Assembly (NCBI RefSeq): GCF_000227115.2
Contig: NC_016481.1
Span: 1-64,000 of the forward strand
Direction of reading: 5' to 3'
Origin: Naumovozyma dairenensis CBS 421
Lineage: Eukaryota; Ascomycota; Saccharomycetes; Saccharomycetales; Saccharomycetaceae
DNA: 64,000 bases
Shown: positions 20,313 through 30,837 of the stretch, in pieces
How the letters are laid out: each line of letters opens with the position of its first letter
How positions within the stretch are numbered: the first letter of the stretch is position 1
Position numbers and translations under genes: made by a program
Notes under the pieces: model-generated
Seen by the model: only the letters and a program-made list of their open reading frames with translations
Databases searched by the model: none
What the model was told of the DNA's origin: nothing

Positions 20313-21638
20313 ATGAATGAAGGAGATATTTTACATTTTCTTCTTCAAAATGATGAAGAATCAACGGCTAGAGGTGAAGAAAAGAACATCAGTGATAACC
20401 AATGGTTACAACCAGAAACTCATGTAGTAAAAGTTAAAGAAACACAAGATCTTATATCGAAGAAAGTAAATGATGATAGATGGCCAGTACCGACACACCC
20501 TGATTCAAGTGAAGATGATTTCACAGATGATTTGGACGATTTGCTTTTCATGCCAACCAAAGGTAAAAATGCCATTGTTTTTAAACCATTTCGAATGAAG
20601 TTGGGGGAACTTGATAAAGAAGCAAGCGTCCAAGGTGAAGTACGAAATAAGAAGAGTAGTAATCGTAAAAAAGCTAAGGCAGAAACTGTGTCAAAATCGC
20701 AAGTAGAACATGACTTTCCAAGAGATAAACTTCAAAACGCTGATTCAAAAAGGAAGGGGAGCCGTCGTAAGGAAACTTCTGTAATCTCAGCCAAGAAGGA
20801 AAGAACTAAGGAAATTGTACCAAAATCTGCAGAGGACAATTCAAGGGAGGAAAATGTACAAACTGATAAGAAATCAATGTCAAGAATGAAGTTAAAGCCA
20901 AATCCAGCGAATTCAAAGTCGACAACAAAGCCATTCAAAGAATCTCATCTAAAATCATTGAATGAAAAGTTGGAGAATAGACGAAAGAAGAACAAGAATT
21001 GGAAAAGAAACATTGTGTCAGACGATGTTTATGAACCCTTGGAACCTATCGCATTTAAAACGAGATCAGGTGAAATAATAAATGCTGAAAAAATCGAGTT
21101 CATTGATGTTACAAATAACAAAACTGTACAGAAACCAGAATCGAAAAATCGAAGAAAGGAGGACATCAAGCTGGATAAGAATGAGGGAGATGTTAAAGAA
21201 AATAAAAAATCAATAAGAAAGAAGAAATCAAAAAGGGACCAAGGACCGAAGACAACAAATACAAACGCAGATACAGATACAAATACTACAAGTAAGAACG
21301 CGGAAGGGCATATTTTTGATACCATTACGCAGAAGAGCTCAGTAATATCGACTAGTGTGACAGCCACTGAAGTGACTCTGGAAAGCGATCCAAGACCAAG
21401 TCAAGTAAAAGATGACACTCAACCTACCAAAAATAAAAACAGAAATAGAAATAGAAACAAGAAAGGAAAAAGTAAACCAGTTGATGACGGTAACGTTAAA
21501 GAAGAAAAGAAAGTACTCGACCAACAGGATAGCTCTTCAGTTAATGACAGTAATCCTAGAAAAGAAAATTTAATAAAAGCACGCAAAGGAGAAAGGAAAC
21601 GGAATAGTCGCAAGAAAAGTCATCTTACTGAAAAGTGA
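20313..21638 (+). CDS. SKA1: Ski-complex-associated protein Ska1-like
   Basis: It occupies the YKL023W position, divergent from the URA6 side and convergent with CDC16. In S. cerevisiae YKL023W is Ska1, which helps the Ski complex act on ribosome-free mRNA regions during 3'-5' decay. The 441-residue protein starts MNEGDILHFLLQNDEES and has a conserved-looking acidic and aromatic segment (DDRWPVPTHPDSSEDDFTDD, about residues 53-72) before a very Lys/Arg/Ser-rich, probably disordered remainder. It is clearly longer than the S. cerevisiae protein. The identity rests on synteny and composition more than on domains. Confidence 0.6.
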   Translation: MNEGDILHFLLQNDEESTARGEEKNISDNQWLQPETHVVKVKETQDLISKKVNDDRWPVPTHPDSSEDDFTDDLDDLLFMPTKGKNAIVFKPFRMKLGELDKEASVQGEVRNKKSSNRKKAKAETVSKSQVEHDFPRDKLQNADSKRKGSRRKETSVISAKKERTKEIVPKSAEDNSREENVQTDKKSMSRMKLKPNPANSKSTTKPFKESHLKSLNEKLENRRKKNKNWKRNIVSDDVYEPLEPIAFKTRSGEIINAEKIEFIDVTNNKTVQKPESKNRRKEDIKLDKNEGDVKENKKSIRKKKSKRDQGPKTTNTNADTDTNTTSKNAEGHIFDTITQKSSVISTSVTATEVTLESDPRPSQVKDDTQPTKNKNRNRNRNKKGKSKPVDDGNVKEEKKVLDQQDSSSVNDSNPRKENLIKARKGERKRNSRKKSHLTEK

Positions 21639-21849
21639 GTAATTTAATGCTCTGATATAATTTAATGATAATGAATGCCCGTACTTACAGCGTTTACGTC
21701 ATGTAGTCCTTCTATTGTACTATAAACACTTAATGTAATATGTTTGATATAATATATAGAGTACACGCATGGAAGAAATTTGCATAATATGCCCTTATAG
21801 TTAACATTAAGATTCACTTTTTTATACCTGTAATACAAATAAGAACAGC

Positions 21850-24186
21850 TTATTCAAGCTCCATTGTTTCGTCACCATCTCCATCAACAGTTGGTTTCCG
21901 ACTCTTTCCAGTTATCTTCAACTTTTTTGTAATATTTATCGGATCAAAAGATGATCCAGTTGAACGCTTTCTTTGCAGCGACGTATCATCTTGTAGCTTA
22001 GCATTGACCATTAAAGGATGAAGATCATCAATTGTCATGGAGACATTTAATTCTAACGCGTGTAATAATAACTCTTGGGCCGAATTATTAGTGGGTTTTA
22101 ACGATAAGGAATTATGAAGATAATCTACTGCTTTTTCGAGCTGATTTGTTTTCAAATAGAGAAACCCTAACGAACAATAAATATCTGCATCATGACCAGA
22201 TTCTTCTAATACGGCCTTGAAACATTTAATAGCTCTTTCATTCTCCCCTAATTTACGATACGTGTGGGCCAAATTCATCTGTATTGAAAAAGCCATTTTT
22301 GATGTCATGTTTGAAGCTCTTAATGACTCGAGAGCTTTCTTCAAATATTTCTTGGATTTAGATAATTCATTTTTTTTGAAGTACAATACACCCATTTCAT
22401 TTAACAATAGTGGATCGAAACGACATGTATCATAGGCTAACGTAAAGTATTCTTCTGCTAACGATAAAGTACTTGATGCCATATATTCCATACCAAGAAA
22501 CATATTTGGTAGATGTATTCCAGGGAAAAATCGGGATGCAGTTGAATATGCAGATATTGCTTGATCGTGTTCACCTTCCAAGGCAAATGTGTGAGCAAAC
22601 CCTAGCCATGCAGATGAGAACGTTGGATCCAATATAGATGCTTTAGAAAAGTATTTCCGTGCCATAGGAATGTTATTTAAAGACATATAATAGGTTGCAA
22701 CACTAAACCAAGTAATAGCCCATTTAGGGAAATTCTCTGCTAAATTATGCGATATTAAAAATAATTTATTATCTCCTCCCAATTCAAACAGACAACTTAG
22801 GTAAATCGGTAGTACTGTTGGATTAAATTCATCATCTTCCAAAGCCCTCTCACAAAGTTCTAAACATTCATTAAATTTCCATTGAATGAATAATTTTTCC
22901 AATTTTGACCGCATAACATCCACACTATTTCCTAACCCGTACTCTTGAGTAAGTAAAGTTTCTGAGCTTTCTATCTCTGCATTATTTAGATATTGAGATA
23001 AGCTGATCTTGTAAAGATTCCTTATCATTTCCTCGTTATCATCTAAACCGGAGAAATCTAATGATTGATAAAGATTCCACTGTTCTTCTGGAGACAGGAG
23101 GTTTTTACATATCAATTCCTCGTAAGCTTCAAAATTCTTCACATCAATTAAAATGGCATCTTTTAATGATTGCTTTGCCTTGGTGAAATTATTCTGTGAA
23201 AGGAAAATTTTACCTCTCAAAAAACATAAAGACGATTCAATTTTAATACCTCCATCAGCTTGTATCGGTATTTCAGGATTTTCTACATCTATTTTTTCCT
23301 TTGAAGTAGCAAATGGATTAGTCTCCCCCACTATATCTAGGGCATCATCGAATCTCTCTAATTTAAATAAACAGAGTCCCATCAAGTACCTGCATATCAC
23401 GTTTGATGTAGCATAAGAATCCTTTGATAATAACTCAATAGCTCTAAGATATGATCCATTATTATAAAAGACTTGCGCTAACCAAAATGCGTCATTAGGA
23501 TCCGCGGTTATAGTATATATCTTATTTCCAATATATTCAGCAGTTCTATACATGTGTTGCATCAATGCATCATGCCTCCAAAGACGTAATTTTTCTATAG
23601 AGGTAAGATCTGTATAATCTATTTCAGCAGATGTTGCTGTCGTTCTAGTGGTTGTAGTCAATGTCGTTGTGGTAGTAGTATGACCCGCGTTATATGATGA
23701 GGCATCAACAGATAATAAATTGTTACCATTAGCATTATTACCCTTTTCTCCAGTATTATCTCCTTGTGGTTGGCTGTTGATATCATCATCTCGGTATTCA
23801 CGTTGTACACTTACTTTTCGCAGAGTTGAAGGGATTGTAGTTCCAAATGTTCCTATTTTAGACATTGAAGCTAATAAACTTGAATTATTATTCTGAGAGG
23901 TAGTAGATTTCTGATGAGGTGTGGTTAATGCATCATCTATAGTGGCCCGTTGGTTGGTTCTCTGAAATAATGGGCTAGTTGCAAGAGCTCGATACGGACT
24001 TTGGTGATGTGATCCTTCTTGAACTGATTGAGCATGTTGCCCTTGAGAAGGTCTCTGTGTCGGAAGTCTTGAACTAGACTTTGTAACAACAAACGGGGAT
24101 ATAGCCAAAGTAGAATTATGCTGTGAAGGTGTCTGGCTGGGATGAAGTTGTTGGGCTGATTGGCTTGGGGACATCTGATTCTTCAT
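21850..24186 (-). CDS. CDC16: Anaphase-promoting complex TPR subunit Cdc16
   Basis: Cdc16 (Apc6) is a scaffold of the anaphase-promoting complex, the ubiquitin ligase that triggers anaphase and mitotic exit. The 778-residue protein has a Gln/Ser/Pro-rich disordered N-terminus (about 1-190), then many tetratricopeptide repeats (about 195-720), with clear units such as FKAVLEESGHDADIYCSLGF and YLHNSLSLKPTNNSAQ near the end, and a basic then acidic tail. It matches S. cerevisiae Cdc16 (YKL022C) in architecture and position, next to MAK11. The start chosen is the first ATG. Confidence 0.95.
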   Translation of the reverse strand: MKNQMSPSQSAQQLHPSQTPSQHNSTLAISPFVVTKSSSRLPTQRPSQGQHAQSVQEGSHHQSPYRALATSPLFQRTNQRATIDDALTTPHQKSTTSQNNNSSLLASMSKIGTFGTTIPSTLRKVSVQREYRDDDINSQPQGDNTGEKGNNANGNNLLSVDASSYNAGHTTTTTTLTTTTRTTATSAEIDYTDLTSIEKLRLWRHDALMQHMYRTAEYIGNKIYTITADPNDAFWLAQVFYNNGSYLRAIELLSKDSYATSNVICRYLMGLCLFKLERFDDALDIVGETNPFATSKEKIDVENPEIPIQADGGIKIESSLCFLRGKIFLSQNNFTKAKQSLKDAILIDVKNFEAYEELICKNLLSPEEQWNLYQSLDFSGLDDNEEMIRNLYKISLSQYLNNAEIESSETLLTQEYGLGNSVDVMRSKLEKLFIQWKFNECLELCERALEDDEFNPTVLPIYLSCLFELGGDNKLFLISHNLAENFPKWAITWFSVATYYMSLNNIPMARKYFSKASILDPTFSSAWLGFAHTFALEGEHDQAISAYSTASRFFPGIHLPNMFLGMEYMASSTLSLAEEYFTLAYDTCRFDPLLLNEMGVLYFKKNELSKSKKYLKKALESLRASNMTSKMAFSIQMNLAHTYRKLGENERAIKCFKAVLEESGHDADIYCSLGFLYLKTNQLEKAVDYLHNSLSLKPTNNSAQELLLHALELNVSMTIDDLHPLMVNAKLQDDTSLQRKRSTGSSFDPINITKKLKITGKSRKPTVDGDGDETMELE

Positions 24187-24682
24187 GTTATGAACAGGAA
24201 TATAAATATAAGTATAAGTATCTGCTCAGAATCTCAGTATTCTCTGACCAACGAATTTCGTTCTTGGGAGATATTATGAAATCAATTTCGTTGGCTAGCA
24301 GTTATTTGGATCTTTCTCTTCATGTTCTTAGATATCAAAATGCTTTTATGATTTAACAGGTTTTTAATTATTTTTAAAGGTCTTATTTTGAAAAATTGTT
24401 ATTCCACAAAGCTTTCTGTCCGGGAAAACTTAATTTTCAATATTAAATGTAAATAAAATGTGATAAAAGGAACAGAACAAGAGAGAAACACAATATGTAT
24501 TAGAGAAGATCCCCTAAGAATGATCTTATTTGATCATATTTTCTTATATAATCTTGAAAGAGCAATTACTAGTCTAAATTAATGCGATTTTAGAGATTTT
24601 GGAAAGCTGTTTGATGAACCACTTTCTCAATTTTCCAATTATCTATTATTACAAATATATATGTATGTGATATTCTGGTATT
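24187..24682. other. CDC16 upstream region and MAK11 3' end
   Basis: About 500 bp contain the CDC16 promoter and the MAK11 3' untranslated region. The 77-codon plus-strand ORF overlapping it is a chance reading. No strong site was seen. Confidence 0.4.
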
Positions 24683-25888
24683 CTATTCTAATTGCACATC
24701 AACTTTCTTTTTGTTTTGGTTCTTTTTAGCCTTCTTTGATTTTTTATTATTCTTTTTCCCGAACATGACTTTCTTTAATTCTTCAGTATCACTTTCAACT
24801 TCACTTTGTTCACCTAAATCGGCACTTTCTAAACTTCTCTTCTTCATGGTATCATACTTTTCTACTGTTTCATCTACCAATGACAAACAATTCAGTCTTT
24901 CACCACAATCATAAACAGCTATTTGATTTCTATCCTTCATGTCCCAAACCACTACTTTACCATCTGATCCAATGGAAACTAAATATGTTCCGAATTCATT
25001 TTGGTAAAATTTGAAGTCCTTAACACGATTAGTATGACCTAACAATGAAAATTCAGGTTCTTGTACATTTGGTTCTTCTTTCAATAAAGCTTTTGTTGGA
25101 TAGAAAAGAATATTACCGTCACTGATACCAACACATATATATTCTTGTTCATCTTCCTCTTTAGTTTGGTTGTCATCATTACTCAATTTCTCTTTCAAAT
25201 ACGCTATTTCCATATGCATAATTGTTTTCTTCTCAATATCAATCTCACAATGAACTTTAGCAGTAGATGTTCTATAAATTAAAATTTTATTTAATAATGC
25301 AACAGCGAAAAATTCTCCATCTTTACCAAGCCATCTAACAAATTGACCATTTTGAGAATATTTTCTTAATTTTAAGACAGCAGCTTTCTTTACTGTCATT
25401 AAATTCCATAAACGAATGGAATGATCATCACTAACACTGATTGCTACTCTATTAGAAGGATGAATATCAATATCATTAATCCTTGCAATGTGACCCTTTA
25501 AAGTACCAAAATTTTCCCAATCTTTTACTCTCCATATGATAATTTTATGATCCTCAGAGGCTGATAGTAACCATTTATTATTACTACCTTCACCTTCAGT
25601 ACTACCATGTTTCGTCTTAGAGAATTTCAAATTAGTTATGGAGCCTTGATGAGCTAATAAAGTTCCTAATTCTTTCCTCTTTTGCAGATCATAAATTCTA
25701 ATATGTTCATCATTGGAACCTGATACGAGATATCTTTTGGAAACGTCTAAACATTTAACACTTAATGAATGAGCTTGGAAATGGAAAATTGGTGTGAAAA
25801 CAGGCGTTGATAAAGTAAGATCTAAGGAAAGACAAAGGATATTATGTTCGTAAGAACCAACGATTATTCTAAATTGATTTCTTGGCAT
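24683..25888 (-). CDS. MAK11: WD40 protein Mak11, 60S ribosome biogenesis
   Basis: Mak11 is an essential nucleolar WD40-repeat protein needed for 60S subunit assembly and for maintaining killer-virus satellite RNA. The coding frame is open from an ATG at 25945, but the family N-terminus (NQFRIIVGSYEHNILCLSL) begins right after the ATG at 25888. A TATATAAA at 25971-25978 and the RRPE and PAC boxes also favour the shorter form. It has about six WD units, including the conserved WLLSASEDHKIIIWRVKDW and SIGSDGKVVVWDMKD, and ends in a Lys-rich tail (KKNNKKSKKAKKNQNKKK). Matches YKL021C, with CDC16 and SPT23 as neighbours. Confidence 0.94.
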   Translation of the reverse strand: MPRNQFRIIVGSYEHNILCLSLDLTLSTPVFTPIFHFQAHSLSVKCLDVSKRYLVSGSNDEHIRIYDLQKRKELGTLLAHQGSITNLKFSKTKHGSTEGEGSNNKWLLSASEDHKIIIWRVKDWENFGTLKGHIARINDIDIHPSNRVAISVSDDHSIRLWNLMTVKKAAVLKLRKYSQNGQFVRWLGKDGEFFAVALLNKILIYRTSTAKVHCEIDIEKKTIMHMEIAYLKEKLSNDDNQTKEEDEQEYICVGISDGNILFYPTKALLKEEPNVQEPEFSLLGHTNRVKDFKFYQNEFGTYLVSIGSDGKVVVWDMKDRNQIAVYDCGERLNCLSLVDETVEKYDTMKKRSLESADLGEQSEVESDTEELKKVMFGKKNNKKSKKAKKNQNKKKVDVQLE

Positions 25889-25975
25889 AGTATAATGATG
25901 TTGGTGGGTTAATTTCTTTAGTAGTTTGGGTAATATGATTTCCAATCAGAGTAGTTGCGCTCTTCTTCTATATAT

Positions 25976-25986
25976 AAAATTTTTCA
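25976..25986 (-). promoter_or_regulatory. RRPE box upstream of MAK11
   Basis: The minus strand reads TGAAAAATTTT, the ribosomal-RNA-processing element typical of yeast ribosome-biogenesis promoters. It lies about 90-100 bp before the preferred MAK11 start codon. Confidence 0.65.
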
Positions 25987-26034
25987 TCTCATCTATAATT
26001 TATTTTTTCAAAATTTCTTGTAGTTGAAAAAAAC

Positions 26035-26044
26035 GCGATGAGCT
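26035..26044. promoter_or_regulatory. PAC box upstream of MAK11
   Basis: GCGATGAGCT is an exact PAC element, the site of the Dot6/Tod6 repressors. It lies about 150 bp before the preferred MAK11 start codon. Its pairing with the RRPE is the classic arrangement of ribosome-biogenesis genes. Confidence 0.7.
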
Positions 26045-26261
26045 GAAAGTTACTTCAAAAAACATAAAATAAAATAGAAGCTTTTTGGGGACCGACAGAG
26101 AAAGAGAGGCAGGGACAAGGAAGACGATGAACACCGCCCTTCAGTTGGCAGGGATAATGAAATATAATGAAATGAATAATTATAATTACAGTCTGTATTT
26201 TTTATATATGAAATAAATAGAATATTAAAGTTACATGATGTGTTGCCCACCTCTAATAGAT

Positions 26262-26801
26262 TTACGCACCAATTCCATTTTGGAATACTCTTGTTGTAGT
26301 TTGAAAATTAGAAATTTGTTCCTTTAAAGCAGATTGCATTCTTTGATTACCTAAAACAATTTTTGCTAAAGAATTCCTTAAATATTTTGGAATCATGGTA
26401 CTAATTCTTGGGATTATTGTATCATTGCTACTGATACTATATAGGAATAACCAACTTAATAGAACAGCCATTAATGGAATCCAAAAAAATAATAACATTT
26501 TATCATTTTTAAGACTTCTTCTTTTATGTTCAAAGAAATTATTAATGCTTTTCGTGAATAATTCAATGTCATCAGCTTCGTCATTTGATGGTGAATCTAT
26601 GTCATCAGTTAATGATTGACAAGATGTTAAAGTATTGTTGGAAATAATTATAGAATTGTTGATTGGAAGTGTAGGCACGTTTTCATTTGAAGTTTTGGAT
26701 TGTTTGTTGGTGGAATCCCAGAATAAATTACCATTTGGGAACAAATCTTCATATTTAGGTAATTCTCGATCATTAAAACGATGAATCATTCTATTCCAAA
26801 G

Positions 26802-26839
<38 letters not shown>

Positions 26840-27762
26840 CTGTATTATTTGCAGCTATTAGGTCAATGACGGATATGTTATCATCGTCATGATCTAGTAA
26901 TGACAAGGAATCGTTGTCTTGTTCGTATCCATGTTCCTTTTCATTACTGCTTGAAAGATTTGATGTCCTTTGCAATGATTGACTATTTTGGTATGTTATG
27001 ATATCATTATTTGGATAATCGATTAAACCTAAACTTGATTGGAAGCTTGAATTAGAATCATTCCTTTGAGATATTACGTTTCCATCTTCATATTTTTCAA
27101 ATAGATCCAATATATATTCAATATCATCTAATGATAAAATATTTGATGGTTCTGTAGTATGGATATGATTTTTCATGAATAAATCTCTTGCAGTTAATCC
27201 GTTACAAATTTTCGAATTAATATCTGCAACGTTACATTTCATTAATAATTCAATGATTTTAATATTCCCCGATATGCATGCATAATGTAAAGGTGTGAAA
27301 CCGAAAGAATCTCTTGAGTCTATACGAGCACCTTTGTAAATCAAATTAGAACATAAATGGAAATACCCTTTATGGGATGCTAAATGTAATAAAGTTCTAC
27401 CTACATTATCACGTATGGATAGATTATAACTTGAATCTGATTTTTTAATTATGGAACATAATATTCCTTCATATGATTCTTTATTTTGATATATGGAATC
27501 TGAGAAGCACCATGAAGAAGAACAAGAAGATGACGATGTTGATGAAGAAGATGGTTGGGATTGAGGAGTTATGAATTTTGAATTTTCTTGACCTATAATT
27601 CTTTTTGCAATATTTTTAGCATCTTCTAATTTCCCTGTCATTTTCAATCCAACAATCTGCAACGCTAGTTCAATTAATTGTTTATCAGTATCATCAATGT
27701 ATGTAAATACACCTTTATAATTTTGTGGTATTTCTAAATGATTTTCGTTTGTAGTATTACCA

Positions 27763-27793
<31 letters not shown>

Positions 27794-30002
27794 TTAAAAC
27801 AGTGACATAAACTTGGCCAGCTACTGAAGAAGGTGGAAGATAAGTGACCATTGTTGTTTCATTCCAACATTGTGAAGAAAGAGCTATATTTTCACCGAAT
27901 TTAATGATTTGACCTTGTTTAAATTTAGAGCCTAATATTGTTATTTCTATACCACCATTTATAGAACCTTGTGATGGTATAATTCTTTGTACTATTGGTT
28001 GATTTACAAATGATGGATGAATAAATTCAGCACTCAAATGAGCGAATGATGGTGTCTTGGGATATAAAGTTGTTAAAGGATTTTGCTGATGTGCCTGTTG
28101 AACTTGCATTTGCATTTGCATTTGCATTTGTTGTTGCTGCTGCTGTTGGTACTGTTGTGGGAATTGATCATCATCTATATTATGCCTTACTCTTTTGTTA
28201 GTGACAAAGTTAGTAACATTGTTGTTATTATTGTTGTTAATATTCATATTTCTGTCAATATTATTATTCATTGAAATAGAAGAGGAAGAGAATGAAAATG
28301 CTGGAGCAGTTTCATTTATTGAACTGATTGAAGATTGAGTACTAAATTTCCTCTGGTGATGGTGATGGTGATGATGAGGGTATTGGTGATATTGATGAGG
28401 AGGAGGAGGCGGCTGACTATTATGATACGTACTACTATTCACTTCGGAGCTTGCTTCGCTGACAGAATTTGGTGATGGAAATAACATTGTATTATTATTG
28501 TTGTTAGTATAAATTTTATTATTGTTAGTAGCCATATTTATATTTAGGATTTGTGATGATGATGATGATGATGAATTAGTAGTTGTAGGTTGATAGGGAT
28601 GATTATCGAGATAAGTATTCATAGATAAATTATTAGTATCAGAGTTATTATTACCGAATGAAGAAGTTTTGTTATGATTCAAATTTAATGGGTTAATAGT
28701 AGAATATGATGATGGATGGGCAAAATTGGAAATGATATCAGAATCAGATGGTACACTTAATTCATTATTTCCATTTAACCATAATTCTTCCGAGGAATTT
28801 GATTTTTTATCTATGATCATAATTGAATCAGTCAATGCTTTTGCAATTATTTCATTTTTAAAATTTTTAATTAGAAATAAAATTTTAAAACCAAATGGAG
28901 ATTTATGATGTCTACAATAACAAACTATTCTTGAGGATAATTCGAATTGTTTTGTGGAATCGTTCGAATCATTATTTTCTTCTTCTATAAGTGGTATAAT
29001 TTGTTTATTATTGAATATTAGTACACTTTTGTTGGAATCTTGACACCATAATAAATTATCACAAAGTCCAGATTTTCTACGAGAAGCTCTCCTTTGTTCT
29101 CTTTTAACACATCTATCACAAACATAAATTTGTTTGAATGTGTTAGTATTATTTTCAATGGAAACTACAAATGCTTCTAAATGTAATAATTTTTCAATGA
29201 TATCTTGTGGATATTGATTTAACGGTTTTTGTAAATAAAATTTTTCCTTTGCTATAGTATTTGTTGGTAAATAAAGTAAATTTTCCTTCAAGAAAGGAGA
29301 AGAAGAAGAAGAAGAAGTGGATATAGTGGGGGATAATTTCAAATTAATATTCATTTGATTTTCCACTCTTGAAACTTTAGGTAGATTTCCAACTTGTAAT
29401 TGAAATGGTAATTGATTTGAATCAATTTTAATGAATTCAGTTAAGTTTTGTAATTGAGTATCAAATGATTCAATTTTACCAAACGAGAAGGTTTCATCAA
29501 TTTGAGATCTTAATTCATTTGTAAGTTTACCTTTTGTAGATGTAGATGTTGATTTTGAAGTAGAAATTGCCTTTGGTTTTTGAAATTGATTTGTGATTGA
29601 GGTGGTTGTATTATAAGGAGATGCCTCTGAATCATGGTATGTCATTGCTGTTGTGATTGATTTTATCCTTAATGGTGTTACATCGTTATTATTTTGTTCT
29701 TGTCTTGTTTCTATCGCACCTGTTCCTGGTGCTGTGCCTGTTCCATTTTGTTGTTGTTGTTGTTGTTGTTGGATGGGAGATTGTAGAAACAATTGAGACT
29801 CGACTGGTATGATAGCAGAATTTTGGTTCGTTGAAGGTAAGAGTTGGTGGGTATTATTATCTAGTGATGATAATAAAGAAGACGCTGACATTATAAAGTT
29901 ATCTAGGGTGGTTGCCTCTAGTGGATCTATATTCAAGTCATCTTTTTTGACAGTATCCGGTGGTGTCTTCAAAGGAACCGTATTTTGCATCGAGGTTATC
30001 AT
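26262..30002 (-). CDS. SPT23: ER-tethered transcription activator Spt23/Mga2
   Basis: Spt23/Mga2 sense membrane lipid saturation. The precursor sits in the ER membrane, and after Rsp5-dependent ubiquitination the proteasome frees an N-terminal fragment that activates OLE1. The 1246-residue protein has long Asn/Gln/Ser tracts, a TIG/IPT domain (about 665-745), two ankyrin repeats (about 863-940), the Rsp5-binding motif LPKY (about 1081) and a C-terminal membrane helix (LFFWIPLMAVLLSWLFLYSI, about 1171-1190). MAK11 is adjacent as for SPT23 (YKL020C). Other chromosome IX genes are mixed into the window, so it could equally be the only surviving member of the SPT23/MGA2 pair. Confidence 0.92.
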
Positions 30003-30258
30003 ATCTTAACTCAATTTCCTTTTCCACCAACGTGTGTGTGTATGTATGTATGTATGTGGTTGTGTTAATGATATATGATGATGATGATGAGAGTGGCTGG
30101 GATGCGATGGTACGAAGAGTATAGTTTTTTGGTATCCTTATATGATAAATTGATATGGCTTGTTTGTTATAGTAGCAGTATCACCCTCATCAACCCACTG
30201 GCGTTCTTCCGTTAATTTTACCCCATCTACTATATACTGCACGTAAGTAGTACGTATA

Positions 30259-30299
30259 TACATACATACATACATATAAAGTATGTATGTATGTATGTA
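30259..30299. repeat. Perfect 18-bp inverted repeat (cruciform-prone)
   Basis: The left arm TACATACATACATACATA (30259-30276) and its exact complement (30282-30299) flank a 5-base loop. It arises from oppositely oriented TACA and TATG tetramer runs in the SPT23 upstream region. Confidence 0.9.
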
Positions 30300-30595
30300 A
30301 CGTCATATTCTTCAAAGAAAATATTTTCAGATCCCCCGCGCCGTCCTCGCGCCGTCGAAATTTCAAAAAACAGCAGCGGCAATGGCAATCGCATGGCAAT
30401 GGCACGTACAGTGGCGGCGACGACGACTGCAGCAGTCACAACGGGTAATCAAATTCCCACGCCACAAACAAAACAACGAGAGAGTGACCACGGTGTATGT
30501 GTCTCAAAAGGGAATACTTACAATACAATACATTGCAATACAATGCATGCTGGGAATGCATGCAACCAGTAGGTACATACCCTTTTTAGCCGCAG

Positions 30596-30643
30596 ATGGT
30601 TGTATGGTTGTATGGTTGTATGGTTGTATGGTTGTATGGTTGT
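30596..30643. repeat. Six-copy 8-bp minisatellite ATGGTTGT
   Basis: Six exact tandem copies of ATGGTTGT lie in the intergenic region between SPT23 and ORC5. The unit length is not a multiple of three. It is likely polymorphic in copy number. Confidence 0.95.
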
Positions 30644-30837
30644 ATTGTATCCATGGACATATGCACTTATGAATGATACCACTTTCTTCCCCTCTTGATC
30701 TGGAATAGCTTGTTTCTGTTTGACTTTAAAAGATTGAATACCTGCAGGTGGATTCGGGTATAATTACAATTTTGCCAGTACGTACTTGTATACATATACA
30801 CATACACACACACGCACATATATATTATATATCACTC

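Larger units (their letters stand above)
30003..30837. promoter_or_regulatory. Repeat-rich SPT23 upstream region
   Basis: About 830 bp lie between SPT23 and the 3' end of ORC5. It contains GTGT/TATG repeats (about 30033-30056), a perfect inverted repeat (30259-30299), a GC-rich patch with GCGCCGTC repeated twice (about 30337-30356), two ATGCATGC words (about 30543-30563) and an 8-bp minisatellite. Several plus-strand ORFs here read through repeats and are not credible genes. Confidence 0.5.
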
